A DNA stretch of 64,000 nt from Formicarius rufipectus (taxonomy: Eukaryota; Chordata; Aves; Passeriformes; Formicariidae). The stretch lies in contig VXAU01000211.1 in assembly GCA_013399695.1 (NCBI GenBank), forward strand, positions 886,386 through 950,385. The letters run 5' to 3'. The position numbers and the translations under genes were made by a program. Positions 33,601 through 47,642 of this stretch are shown piece after piece (the stretch's first letter is position 1; each line of letters starts with the position of its first letter). The notes under the pieces were generated by a model that was not told the DNA's origin, made no database searches, and worked only from the letters and a program-made list of their open reading frames with translations.

Positions 33601-36600
33601 TGGAAAGGTTTATTTTTCATTTTGCTCGTTTATAGAACTGATTTTTATTTTTTTTTCTTTTGGGCTGCTTGAGTGTGTCAAATCTGGTAACAAAATGTAA
33701 CTTTTGTTATATTCCTTTGCTGTGAAGCAGAAATGTTCGAGTTAGTATCCAAATAGCAGAGAGCTGGTGCTGAAGCCTTTCAGTTTCCTGAGGAGTTTCA
33801 CACATTACTGCATATCTAAAACACTGCAGCAAATACCAGCTGGAGAATTTAGAAGGATTCAGGAAATCCTTAACATGGAGGTACTCATCCATAAATGCTA
33901 TGAGAAATGGTCCCCATGAGACTGAAAGAAACCCGTGGAATCTTGTGCCTTCATTTTTCAGAAAAGGGTTGAATGCACATACTCGATTTAGCCAAAAGTA
34001 GTAGTTAATTGTTTGGGGGAATTGCTTATTGTGTTTGAGTTTCTTTCCTTTCCCTCTTCCTTTCCTTTTATTTCTTTATACTTTTTTTTTTTTTTAATGC
34101 AAATTGTAGAGTTTTTGTGTGGAAGTAACTTTCTGATGATATATTTCTGCATTTGAAAAACTGTACTGTGCATCACCCCACTGTGCCCTGGATTTGTAAG
34201 TCATCACATTTTACAACTGAGGCCAGGTGCAAGTGTGTGTCTGCATGTTCAGTGTTTACAACACTGCTTGATAACCTGTTTCTTGCTGAATAAATCATGG
34301 GTTCCTACTACTCTGAACAGTTTCCATCAAGGTATTTTGGTACTATCTCAGAACACCTAGTGCTTTCAGCAGATTTCTTGCTACTCTGGGCCCTGTGGTA
34401 GCCCCAGCATGAATAACCGTGGCATTAAGCCCTACCTAGGCATGAGTTTTTTCAGTATTTTTTCTCCTATTAGGAGCTTCACTTTACCAGGCACATCATC
34501 AGGAGCATGTTCTCTGAGCAGTGATATCTTCCATTCTTGCCAGAAATTATTATTGCAGTGATAACTTTGGTGTCCTGTTGTATCAGGTACTTTATTAAGC
34601 ACTGTGGGACTGAAGGGGGAGAAAGGGGAAGAGAAGTCACTGCTCATGGCTTGACAGTCCTAAATAGATACAGAAAGGAAAGGAAAAAAAGGGGGGATAA
34701 CCTGCCCAAAGCCATCCATTGAGCTGATGGCAGACCCAGAGGTAGAAAGTACATCTCTGTGACATCTAGAGGTGTCTCTTAGGTGGACATGGCCCACACT
34801 ATCTCCCTGGAGACATGTCCATGGACAGCGGCAATGCACGTCATCTTGCCAGAGCAGTAGCTGCACTCACACAATGGGTAGTTAATTCAGTGAATTATTA
34901 ATGCAAATGTTAATAATTAAACTCAAGTGGTTAATGAGTTTCTAGAGAAAAGATCAAATTATACTCTTCAGATACAGAGTTAGAATTTTGTCTAATTAGA
35001 AGAAATATGTTTTTCCCATGAGGGGCAGTTGCTGAAGTGACAGTTTGGAGACTGTTGTGACAGCATTTGCAGAGATGGGAACCAGCCAAAGAACAGAGCT
35101 TTTTTAGTATCTCTGATAGCATAGTAGTTTCTGTCAAAGGCGTAATTATGTTGCATTCTTTGCCCAGTTCATTAGGAAAAGAAAACCAAAGAACTTGTAT
35201 TCCATGTGGTCAATGTTCACATGTTTTATCTTTGCATGATAGAAGTTGTTGGATCCATAAAGTAACATGGTGTCTCTCTGTCTTTCACTGCTAGCCCAAA
35301 ACTAGTGCTAAGTTTAAAAGAGCTCTTCTAGCCCAAATCTGTGATTCAGGAGTCCATCCTTTTTTTCCTATGCAAAATCTCAAAATGTGTGAAAATGTTA
35401 AAGGACTTATGTAAACTAAAAATCTCAACAAGAAATGAGTTTGGATCAACTTGGGTAATTTAATCATCTTGAAATCTTTAATTTATGCATATTTCTTTCC
35501 CGCTACTCTAATATAAAAATTAAAAAGTCCTTACAAACTTCAGGATTGCATTTGTTTTCAAACTGTAAGAATTAAATTTTTTCAATGTTTTTCCTGAGTA
35601 CTTTCTCTTGAGAAGTGCATCAAAGCTCTTTCCTGGCAAAAAAAGTTTTCATGTTGACTTAACACATTTTTTTGGCAAGAAAAAAAAGTTTTGTGGAACT
35701 ATTCCAAACCAACTCTTGTAATAATTATTCTCTTCATTACATCTTACCATTTGCAAGCAAAATAAGTAAACAGGATTGCTACAGAGCCAGAATTCATCAG
35801 ATGTGTCAAGATAAAGCAGATTCATTTTCTTGGAGCATATGTAAGGTAGTCCTTGTGGCACAAGAGCATATGAGAGAATAAACAACTTTTACTAGTCATT
35901 AAACAGACATAGCAGAACAGAACAAACTCATATTTCCAGAAGTTAACGTTTACTAAACCTCTGGCTTAGTCCTTTTATACTAAGGATAAAACCTGATAAA
36001 TACATGTCAATACCTATAACTGAACTGATACCGACACAGCCCATAGGACTGGTTCTAAGTGGCTTCACTCCTGTTTCTGTTTAGTGACACCTTCAACTGC
36101 CCTGACACAGAGGGAAAATAGTTCCACACCCAGGGACAGCCAAGCCTTGGTGTAGAGACTGTTGAGCACTGATGCCTGATCTCCTCAGATGGCAAGCAGG
36201 ATATTTTAAATGTGAGAAGGAGTATGAGTCTTCAGCAATGGCCTGTGCACTCATTAGCCTTATTTGCTGCATTTTCAAGAGCTGCAAATGCTGCAGGTGA
36301 TAAGAAGCAGAAAGCTGAAGTCAAACATAATAACTACTAAGTAGCTACTAATAAAATGAGTTACAAACACTCATACTCTGCAAATTTCTAGCTTGTTTCC
36401 CTATAACAACATTGTTCTAGGTTGGGCATATTGATCTCCTTTTAAATGCAATTGTCTCCTCTGGGGTGGGCAGGAGTGGGAGATCTGTGTTGCTGCGCTG
36501 CTGAGACAGATGCCAGAGTGGTGCTGGCACCCTGCACGACCCAGCCCGTGCCAGGGCCCAAAGGAAAGTTACGTGCAAGAGCTGCTCCCTTCAGTGACTC

Positions 36601-39600
36601 TTGTTCTATGAAACCTTCTGGACATGTAACACATAATGTAGGGACTTTGAGGTAATTTTGAAAAAAGAAAAACTACTCTTCCTGCAGTTCTCTGTTGATT
36701 TATTCACACTTGCAGAAGCCTTTTTTTTCTGCCTAGGGCAAAAGAAAACTCCTCCTGATGCAGTCTGGACAAGTCACCAAAACTAAATACAATCCCCCAA
36801 ATTTTGTAGAAAAACATGGGGCTGGTTGGTTGGCAGTACTGCTTCAACCTTTTCAGGCAATTTGCAGCACCCTCTTTGCAACTGAGGAAACTCTTCCAGA
36901 ATTCCTGAAAATGCAGTGGAGATGTTCCCTTGTTAAATGTATTTTCTGTCTGTAACTCTAAGCTATGAGCTGTGAAGATAAATCATAACAGCTGTGTCAC
37001 ATTTGTTTTGGAAAGAAGCTAGTGTTACCCCAGGATACAGCTGTCACTGGGAAAAGGAATGGTGGAAGAGATACTATTTTCAGTCACATAGGAAGAGGCT
37101 GTCAGCTCTGAGTTCTTCCCAAACCCTTTTCCAGGTAGGAAGATCCTTAGACATAACAGGGATTCGTGGCAGAGATTGTGAAAAGGCAAATGGAAATGAC
37201 CAAACCCCACAAGTCTATTGTTATTATCTTTCCTTTTTTTTNCCTTGGATGTTTTTTAGAAAAAGAAATTATTACTGAGTTGTTTATTACTGATAAATAG
37301 ATTTAGATCAAGGTCATGCATGGATTATATATATGTTTTTGCATACATATTTATATACGTACAGAACGCTTATCACCATCCAGACTGAGCTAGATGGTGG
37401 TAAATTGGGACAAAACTCTTGGTTTTACATGGCAAAGAATTCTGGTAGGGCAGGTAGGGTCTATTTTTAGATCACACAAGACAGAGCAGAGCTCAGTAAT
37501 CTGTGGAAAATCTCAAAACAAAACAAAAAAAGAAGTAAAAAATCTCATGTGATAATGGATATCCTGGCAGGATTAATGGAGAAATTAAGGAATTCCCTGA
37601 TTGTTTGTTGTTATCACTGTATCAGCTCTGCAAGTGAGGCATATTAAAGCATGGGGAAAGAGAGGAAGATGGTTAAGGGCACAGCTGTTACTCAAAAATC
37701 AGGCTAACCCATAAAAATCAGCACACCAGGCACACAGGAGTATGTATGGCTTTGTTTCTGGTGCCTCTGTGTGAAGTACACCAGAGCAAATGTGCTTCAT
37801 GTTACCTGTATTGATCAAGAGATCTTCTAAATAACATTTATCTAAGTGAGAAAAGAGGTAAGAAAATGTTTCTAAAATTCATTCATGTTCTTGAAGAATT
37901 GTTTAGGACTATAGATTTACTCATGTATTATTTTTGTACATTTTGTATCATAGAGAGCCTCTATTTTTTGTCTTCACAAAACTGAAGGAAAGAACTCATG
38001 CAGTCAGGTGTTCACCTCTGGGTAAAATGCAATCAGCCAGCATTGCCTGTTGGGATAAAATAGTGCTGTGCTGTTATTGTTCAGTGCAGTATTTGTAGAC
38101 CTAAACGACAGAAGGTTAGGATCTGGGGGTTGCCTTTTTTCTGTGTGCCTATACATTTTTTTGGCCTTTCTCTGAAATTTCTGTTGTGATGCTGGCAGCA
38201 GAGATTAATTTCTTCTTCAAAATGGTTCCAATCTGGGGTCTTCTCACTGGTAAGGAAACGTGTTCAGCTGACTGCTGGCACAATATCTGCAGGCAAGATG
38301 CTTGTGAAAGTCAAACACATTCCTAATTTAGGAGGTACAAACTGTGCATGCACTCAGTTTGTGTGGACTTTGGCTCATGTGAAGGTTCTGTGATGCTCTT
38401 TAGATATTTTAATAAAAGGTATTCCAGCGCAAAGGAGGTCTCTGGGGACCAGCAGCTCTCAGAGCAGAGCATGCCCTGTGCTGTGGGCTGCCCTGCTTGC
38501 AGGTTCCCTCCCAGCTGGCCAGTTGCAGACTGTACTGGGAGTGCTCCTCTCTTCCCAAGACTTGTTAGTCACCATCATATCAAAAGCTTGTTTGTTATAG
38601 GAGAAACATGCACTGATCTGGTTCATCCCAGAGACTGGCTTGCTACAACTGTGGCTTGACCAGACTGTAAGTCCTGTTTACATCGTGCTGGAATGGGATC
38701 AAATCCCACAGGTTGCTCACAGTGTGATGTTCAGGAGCATCAGGGCCTCATTCCCTGCTGCCTCCTCTCTCCTAAGATTTGGCACAGCTGAGGTGTGTGG
38801 GTTGGAGTGTGGGTTGGGTTTGGGGAAGAGCAGTATTGTGGCACCTTGCAAACTGCAATACCAGTTTAGGGGAATTACAGTGTGTTATTGTGTAGACACC
38901 TTCAAACAACATTGTAGTGACAGGATAGGGTCAAATATAAAGCTTGAACCCTTTCCTTAAATTTTTAACTGTTCTACATATGGAGTTTCTTAAGATTCTC
39001 CCATTGAAACTGTTGAGTGCAAAGTCACTGACCTTGAGAAACTTATAGAACCATGAGTCAAGTGCCTCAGTTCAGAAAATTCAGAAGATAATACACCCTG
39101 CTTTAATATATATGTTTTGTTTCCTGTTTCTGAAGCCTTTAGGAGATGTATTTTTCATGTTTTGTCTGCAGCCCTAAACTTTGTCTCAAAGGGCTGGGAT
39201 TTAAAAACCCAAGATACAAAACACTAAAGGACTTGTGAGGAAAACCTGTGGCAGTTTGCAGTATTAGGCTAGTTTCATTTTTCCCAAAGTAGTATGAAAG
39301 CAGGGAGAGTAGCTCACACTGCTGTTAGCTCTCATAACTAGTCTGTGCTTTTGCAGTTTAAAAGAGAGGAAGTAAAAAGGTTTAATTTGATATTAAATAG
39401 CATCAAGTGGCAACAAGGAGTATTTCAAGATGTTTATCAGCATTCTTTATAATGTTTGAAAAATAAATTTATGATTAAAATTCGGCCTTGTCCTGTATTT
39501 CAGTCATTCATGTCAAAAAGCTTTTTCTGCCTTTTTCCTGTTGTATGTTAAGATTCAGCCCTGTGAGAAGCTTTGTTTTCTCCCCTGGACACAAGTGGCA

Positions 39601-42600
39601 TGAACTGCTTGGCTTTGATGTAAACTCTTGCTTTTCCTTGGTCTTTTTTCACAAGTTTTTAGATATGTGTATTATTTTAACAAGCAAGCCACCAAAATAG
39701 CTCTAGTTGTCAAGAACCAAGGCCTGCTCTGCCCTCTTGCTCACACTGCTAGATGTGGTTGCCGAAGCCTCCCAGCTCTTCTGGAGCTGGGTGAGAAGTG
39801 ACCCTTTCTGTCAGCAAAGCCACAAAAGCAGCAGGAGTGGCTCTGCTGGCAGAGGGGACAGTGCTGTGGTGAGTGGACTCTGGGTGAGAAGTGCAGCACC
39901 CTCTGAACAATTCCTGAATGAATCCTGTGCCCTGATTCCGAGCTGGGTCTCATGTTTTCCGGGCTTCAACGCTGCAACACGAGGCTGATATCTTTGGCAG
40001 AATAAAGCTCTTCTACATCCAAACGACTACAATAGTGCTTTTATCTGGAAAGCACAAACTATTATGTGCTTCAGTCTTCTAAATGAATTTAATGTTATAG
40101 AAGCATCAAATAGAAAAACTTTTGTTTGGTATTGTTATGCCTTATGAATCCTCAATGAAGTTGAAATCTCTAGGTTTTGGTTGCTGTTTTTTATTGCTTT
40201 CCTCATCAGTTCTGTGCTTGAACAAAGTCTGCCCTCCCACACAGCTTTGCTGAGGAAGTGAAAGCAGGATTAAGTTCATGTTGCTTTACTTTTAGAGCCC
40301 TTCTCTGCCCAGGGCAGAGTTGCCTGCTGGTTTTGAGAGGCTCAGGCCCCTGCATTTGGTGAAATTTCTGTCCCTTAGCTCAGTGTATCCAATGGTAATA
40401 ATACTTGCACCATCCCTTGGTCCTCAGCAGATGGAAAGTCTCACAACTTGGTGGTAAAGAAAGAGCTTTAAGATAATGTGCCTTACTTTGCACTTGCTAT
40501 TGGCTCAAACAGGATCCTCTTTGTGTTCTCTGTTTATTTTTGATTGGTACAAACTACTGCAAGAGAATTTCTTGGGTTGCTTCAGCTGTGTGTAGGTGAC
40601 TTTCTCCACTGTAGGTGTTTCAGAGATGTTTGGTTTCTAACATTTTTCATCTCAACAGCTCTCACAGCTGCACATAAACAGAGACTGCAGCTAGGTTCAA
40701 AATCCTCAGTCTTGCTCAGGAGCTGCAAACTGGTATTTCTACCCATTATGTTTAGTGCCTGGTGGCCTGATCCACCCCTGAGGTTTCTAGCATCTTCTGT
40801 GGTGCTCCCCTTTTTGGTGTATGTGCCTTCATCCAGCCCTCCTTTCTGGTGCCATATTGCTCATGGGCATTCCCAGGTGTGTGTTTTGGTAGCCTTGGGC
40901 TGGAATAATGTTCAGGGGTCTGTTTTGTCAGATTTTCTTGCTTTTTTTGAAGCCCTTGGTGAAGTGTTGTGCACAACCAGCACAGCTTTTGCTACCTACC
41001 ACTTACTGATGATGTTCTTGCTCCAAGGGATTTTCCATCACAGAACATCATCCCGTTTTGTGTCAGTATCTGTACTGGACTCCTTGTTTTTCTGACAGCT
41101 TAGACTTGCAGAACAAAGTGCTTGAGTAAGATATTATTTTTAATGACATTGTGAGGTCTGTTATATTTTGGAGCAGTACATAAAACCTAGTTCTTCCCAG
41201 GGCCACCCCATGGAAACTCTAACTTTGTAGTTGGAAACTTGGTTTGTGTCACACTCCACACAGGAATTTTCCCTCAGTAAAATTCAATTGTTCACGTAGC
41301 CCTGTGCTCTGGGCTTCTGCATCCTGCCTTCCACAGCCTTACATAAGGGGCACGCGCCAACAGGAATGAATTTGTTTCTACTTTCAGGAGTTCCTGAGAC
41401 AGTTTGCAGGTTCAAAACCACAGATCTCACAGATCAGCCAGATGACTGGTCCAGTGGCTCCTTGCCCAAATTATTAAGGTGACACAAGTAGTGATGGCAT
41501 CAGGGAGTTGTTCCATATCCCCTTGACAAAAGGGCACAATATCAGCCCCACAGACTCATCCCACCACCAGGGTCCAAGGACTCACAACAGTATAGAGAGG
41601 CTGGGATGTTCTCCTGTTGACCCATGTGGATTTAGATGATTTTATCCTCGCTGAGTAGTCAGCATTTCTAATTGCTATTTGGGCTGCTTTATTTTAATAA
41701 AACTGGGAACTGAAAAATGTGTTTGTTATTTTTTTGACCTCTGCATTCAAATCTTCTCTGAGGGTCAGATGTGTGTGAGAGGAAGACAATGCCAGTGTCA
41801 TTTTGTAATTACATGGTGATATTTGTTAGTTTACCTGCACATGGAAGTCTATTATTGCCTGGAAGTAACATAATTGTTTCACTTCTAGAGTAGTGCTGTT
41901 TATCGAAATGTGCGTGCAATGGTTACACTGCCTGGTGTAAAGTTGCTTAAAATATTGTTCCTTGACCTGATTCTGCTTGTCTTTAAACATTCTCATGATC
42001 ATTTCTTTGTATTGGAGATGGGTTTAGAAGGGTTTGTGCTATTGCACAAATACACCCAAGCCTCATCTCTGCAACTGTTCCAAGTGCAAGTCTGCTGATA
42101 CAAGAGACAAGATCTCCCTTCAGCAGGGATGTGCAGGAAATACAGCCAAAAAAACCCAGGAAAGATACAGGAATTGGGGCTTTGGGCTTTTGCTTCTTGG
42201 CTTTCCTGTTTGCTACGAGGTCAACACACCAGCAGAATTAATTGATCCAACCTGCAGAGAAGGATGTATTTGTCACAATGCACGTGTGCACTGGGAATCC
42301 CAGGCTCCCACTGACGGAGCAGGAGTGCCAGGCTGGTGCAGCACTGACAGAACTGATTCCCAGCTGACACAGCCTGGCTGTGATTGTGTCACTCCCATCC
42401 CCACATTGACCTGCAAGGTAATTAATGGGCTGTGTGCCCTTAGAGATGTCTCTGCCACTGACTCCCTGACTCCCTAACCTCATTTGATGTCTCTGTGTTT
42501 AGAGCTTGCTGTGTGCTGTAGTTGTATTTCTGAACTAAAGCAATTTCTGCCTCAAACTGTTAGTGTGTTTGAACTTTTTCCCTGGCAAGAGAGAGACTTG

Positions 42601-45600
42601 CTCAAAGCCTTCAGATACTGCTTCCAAATGTACTTTTGCTGGACTCCCTGGACTCAGTGGTAAAGCTCTCCTTCCTTTATAATCACTGGTGCGAGCACCC
42701 AAATTTATTTCAGTTTGCAGTGATACTGAAGTTAGAAATCAGGAGCCAGGAGTGACAGACCTGTTGTTTCTGCTGGAGTATTTCACCACCTGTGAAGGGC
42801 TTGTTGTTACCAAAGAAACAGAACTGTTTCTCTTTCAAACATTCTTTACGTGTGCGTGTGTTGTTTTTCTGCACTTGACTATTGGTGGTTTGTTACTTCC
42901 TTAATTCTGAGCTGTTTGCAGAGATATTACCTTGCTTGACAAAGTGAAAGCAATTTAGTAGTCACTTGCAAGAGAAAATCGACTCCATTAGAGTTCAGCT
43001 GTCTTTGTTTCAGCTGTTAAAATGCAGACACTACCTGATTCATACATGAATTGCTTTGATGGTTTCATTATTTTTCCTTAGTTGAGTTGGATAAAAGTGT
43101 ATTTGATGACTTCCCTTTGATACACTGGTGCTGGCGAGACCTGTGGAAGGAGAGCCTGGTCTCCTGTCACCCACTGCTTGCACAGGGACAGCTCTTTGGG
43201 TCTGACCACACAACACAGCAGTCATCCACAGCCTGTCTGGAAAACACTGTGGATGCACGTGACAAATTTCACCCAAAATTTTAGGTGTATGTAGGAAAAA
43301 TACTGCTTTAAAAAATGAAACAGTTGCCTTGGATCCAGTTTGAGTGATGTGAGTTCTAAATACCAGTTTTCCTTCACTTCTAAGTTCAAGTTTTCCTTCA
43401 TGCACTGTCACTAAGACCAGAGGGTGTCTTTGCATTGCTTTAGCCTTCATATTTTCTACATTGTTATGCTCCTGGTTTTTTTCTACAGCTTCTCTCCTGT
43501 TTTCATTTTCTTTGCTGTGGTCCTAACCACTTTGTTAAATGCAGTCAAGCACCTGCCTGTTCTTTGTGACACCTCGGGACAGCTTCCCTTGCTGCAGGTT
43601 CAGCCTGCCTCGCTTCTGAGAGAAGCTGAACAGCACAAAAATCCTTATTTCATGTGTATGTTCATGAAGAGACTTGGGTTAATCCAAGTCACATCAGCTT
43701 TTGTAGACCTCCTTTGCCTTTCATGTCATGCTGCAAGCTGAAGTATCCTGCGTTCTGTTTTGCCTCCTTCCTTTCATTTTTCCTGACTCACATGTTGATG
43801 TCATAGATGACAGTTTGTGTCAATGCAATTTGCTCCCATGGAAATGACTCCTGCACACCCCTCAGCATCTGACTCTGCACCCCGCTGCTTACAGAATTTG
43901 GGAGCTGTCAGAGCTCTACCCCAACATAGCCCATCTGTCTATTCTCTCAAAGTTAATGAGCCTTTTTCTTCTTGCTTCAGGCATATTATGCACCCTGACT
44001 TATTCATAGATGATGTCTATTAAAATTGTCAAATGCTTTGAAAATTAAATTATCTCGCTAAATAAAGAGCCTGCTTCTAATCTCATTGAAGATGTTTCAA
44101 GACAACTGGCCTGTTTTCTAGTACAAATCAAAAGTGACTATGCTGAGCTCTCTCTGACCCCCAGACAACTAGGCCTTCTTATTTAGTTGAAAATACTTGT
44201 GATTTACTATCATGCAAGAGCTTAGAATATGTCCCTGGCTTAGTCTGGGACCACCATCACAGTGCAGAATTTGTCTGGAATAGAGGCATCTGAAATAAAG
44301 TGACCCCCTCATTGCATGGAACAGTCAGCATGGGGAGAGGTGGGGTTGGAGGGGGTTCTATTTATTTGCTTTTAAAGCAATGGAGAACACAGAAATCCCT
44401 TGCTTAGTATTTGTATAGCTTAGATTGTATTTGTCTCTTTCATGTCCCATTTGTCCTTATGTATGGCTCAGATATTGAAGTGATTATCTTTGTTTCCAAT
44501 TGATAAACTGATAATTTATAAATTCTTTTAGTTATTTGTAGTTTGTATTATCATACTTCATTGCTATTTGATTAGTTCATTCCTCACTCATTCAGATTTT
44601 CCTGTATTGTGTTCCAGCCTTTCCTGACATGGGTGTTGCATCTTGGTTTTGAATCATCAATGTCTTTAATTCCCAAAGTAAATGTTTGATTGGGCAACAT
44701 TAAAAAGAAAAAAAAAATTAAATTACTATAAAGATCAAACCCTTCCAACTTCAACAAACACCTTACTTCCTGAACAGGGACTGTTGTTTCAGCCTAATCC
44801 ATTTTCATCTCCTTTGCAGCCAATACCATGGCAGTTTCACAATTGCTCTCTTTGGCTTGTTCTCTGGAGTTTACCTAATAACTTCCCTGGTGACACCATA
44901 TCAAATGGTTTAATGAAGTGTGAGTAAGTTAGAAACACTGCCTTTTTTTTTTTTTTTAGCACACCTTAAAATGGGTTGTTACAGAACAAATGAACAAAAA
45001 ATGTACATCATATTGCCTTTTATGGTACTTTCCAAGCATTTTCATGTCTTAAATTTTTGTTTTAAATCTGTTATGAAATTTTGCCTGGCTAAGGTCAAAC
45101 TATGGGGTTTATACTTGTGTGGATCATTTTCTATCTCTAAATACAGGCATCACACAGACCAGTTGTTTTAACTATTTCAGTCTCACATTTTGTCCATTTT
45201 TTTTTTTAATTTTATATTTAATACCTGTTGTTAAGGCTGTTCTTTTCTACCTACTTTTGTCATTAGTACAGATTTACCAAAATATCTAATTGTGATATGT
45301 TTAGATCAGAAAAGTGTTGGCTTTTTGAATGTATATTGTCAGTCATCCTCCTTCAGGTCCATATGGATCAGTTTTCAGAGGAAAAAAAAAGATGGGAAAA
45401 AATCTAAAGGAAAACACCCCCTTCCCATGAATAGCTAGGTGTTCTATATCATTATTATATCAACTGTTGCTATCTGTGAGAGATAAGTCAATTAACACAT
45501 TAATGTTTCAATAATCCCTTTTCTGGCACTGTACAGGTATGTGACAACTCATATTTAATCAAACTATTATAGTAAAACCCCTGAGCCATTTGTCAATTCA

Positions 45601-47281
45601 TTAGGGACACTTTTTATTATGCTTTGAAATTAATTTTGCTTTTTCCTGGCTTATCTGATTCTGTGATCTTTTTTTTTTTTTTGCTTTGTTTTGTTAAGAG
45701 TTGGTAATAACAACAGGAGAGGCACTTGGGAGCCTTATATTAATAGTACCCCACCACAGTAGGGAGGAGGCCTCTATTAAACATCTTACCATTTAAAAAA
45801 TGTAATGCTCTGTGCTTTGATTTAGAGAGTTGAGGTGCTGTCTGGGAAAACTGATTTAAGGGACAGGCTATTTCAGCCACATGAATTCCATGGTGAGCAG
45901 CCACATCCTGGTGATGTACCAGGCTGTGCATGCAAAGCAGAGGGGGGATTCTCCCTGGAGCACGTGTGCCATGTGGTGCAGGGTATGTCTGCATAATAAA
46001 TCTGTTTATTCATTAGGAAATAAGTGAGCCAGTGGCACGATTTCAGAAGACACGCAGAGCTGGAATGAACAAAATGCTAAACATCACATGATTTCTTGCT
46101 TGATTAAGATATTTGACTGATTAAGTAATAGATGAGTCACTGCCGTTCCCCTAAACATGTGCACGTGTGTTTTGTGTAGTGGTGTGTGTTTGTTCATGCT
46201 GTGACTCATGATCTGGGCTGGTAAATACTCAGGTTCTTCCTTTCCAGACTGACTGCTGCTCTCTATTACTAATGCAAAGGATGCACAATAACTAAAGAAT
46301 GTCAGACTCATGATTGCTGGATGTGAGATTTCCCCCAAAACACAAACCGAACAGAAATCAGTTCATGACTATTTTTCATTTAGATGTATGTGTGTACTTA
46401 GGTGTGTTTTCCTAGGGTTGCACACATACTGATGACAAACGGCATATATATGGTAACTTACAATCATGAAGGAATTCAACCACATGTGAGACAGGGCACT
46501 GTGTTGCAAAACCTGCTGAAAATTGTGGAGTCTTCTGTTTTTAAATAGGCTTAGCTTTGAAACTGGCAAAAAAGTTAGCTACAGAAAGCCAGGCAAGTGT
46601 TTTTGTTGTTTTGGTTTATTATGTTTTATTTTGTGTGCAAACATTGCAAGTGCTCACTTCCAGACCTTAATGATGTAAACCAAGAGCTCTCACGCAAAAC
46701 ATTTGAGAGAAGAGGAAAAGAATGGGTTTCTGGTAAGAAGAAGTTTAATTGTAGTTTGCTACAACATCCCTCAATAGCTGAAGTTACCACACAAGATTTT
46801 TGCACCAAGGTTGCATTTGATGTTTACCACATTGTACAGCTGAATAAAATAGGGACTGAGGGAATGTCACTGCAGTGGTGGCAGAAGGCAGGTCCTTACA
46901 GCCACAAAAGCTGCCTTGGGAGAGCCTGCAGACTTCCAGACCTCCATGTGCCAAGTAGTAAACACACAATAAATACTGTTGCATTAAGTTTATAAAAGCT
47001 TGGCAGAAGATAAATGCCCCTGGTGTTCCAGTTGGTCCTCAGACATGAGAGGAAAGGCTTAAATTCTGGTTATAGCCAATCCAGGCTGTAAGTCTGTTCA
47101 AGATCAGTATGAACATTGACAAGCACAGCTGCACAGAGTGCAGTTACCAAAGCAGGAGTGCAGGAACATTCACGGAGGACTTTGCAGGATCCTCATTCAT
47201 GGACAGTGTGGGTTTTGAAGCAATGGGAAAGCAGCATCTGGGTTGCTGTTATAAATGCAGTAACTACGAAGAGTCAATATG
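33601..47281. other. Non-coding DNA, no gene recognised
   Basis: No exon of any recognised protein. The longest open frame of the window (183 codons, 40544-41095, + strand) lies here but shows no domain and no coding context. A single N (37242) lies in a T run. A G-rich stretch occurs at 44330-44356. A (TA)-rich stretch lies at 37327-37356. Confidence 0.6.
34870..34925. promoter_or_regulatory. Candidate cis-regulatory element with SOX, octamer and HNF1-like motifs
   Basis: Within 55 bases there are ACAATGG (SOX type, 34871), TTAATTCAGTGAATTATTAA (homeodomain cores), ATGCAAAT (exact POU octamer, 34901-34908) and GTTAATAATTAAA (34909-34921), one base from the HNF1 consensus palindrome. The octamer and the HNF1-like site abut. 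AT-rich DNA can give such matches by chance. Confidence 0.28.
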
Positions 47282-47642
47282 TGTTGTGACAGAAGTACAG
47301 TAACACATTTATATAAATAAATTAATATTCCCAGGTCTGCTCCAATGTCCAGGTCACCCAAAGGTGTCCCTTCAGGGGGGAAGGAGACACAGTCAGTTGA
47401 CCGATCGTGAGCAAGCAGAGGTGTTTTGCCCCTCTCTTTTTCCCCTTCTCTTTGTCTCAAAACTCCCCTTCTTTTATACAGTAATTTTTAGCCCTTCCCA
47501 AAAGGGTGAAACTGTCCCATGTTATAGATGGGGTTTTGGTGACTTCGGTCATACATGTAATGTGCATCCTCTTTTCATTTGCATTCTATGGGGTGTGAAT
47601 ATGCAAATAGGGCTTAATGAGGCTCTTGGTATTTTTGATCAC
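47282..47642 (-). mobile_element. Possible solo LTR (endogenous retrovirus-like), unproven
   Basis: Read on the - strand the segment starts TGTGATC (at 47642) and ends CACAACA (at 47282), compatible with TG...CA long terminal repeat ends. Inside are a TATA-like TGTATAAAAG (47471-47480) and two octamer motifs in inverted orientation (47578 and 47605). No clean target-site duplication and no polyadenylation signal on that strand could be found, and there is no internal retroviral coding sequence nearby. It could equally be unique promoter-like sequence. Confidence 0.35.

Noticed and set aside
35830..35870. GCATATGTAAGGTAGTCC resembles miR-448, which lies in an intron of mammalian HTR2C
   Set aside because: Several mismatches to the recalled mature sequence and no matching 5' arm that would form the hairpin.
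42034..42477. Cysteine-rich 147-codon frame on the + strand
   Set aside because: Cysteines show no spacing typical of a known family, there is no signal peptide or splice context, and the length is within chance expectation.
44330..44356. Possible G-quadruplex (G4, G4, GG, G5 runs)
   Set aside because: Only three runs of three or more G; would need a two-layer or bulged form, so weak.
46640..46670. GCAAGTGCTCACTT resembles miR-764, another HTR2C-intron microRNA
   Set aside because: A mismatch falls in the seed region and no partner arm is present within 80 bases.
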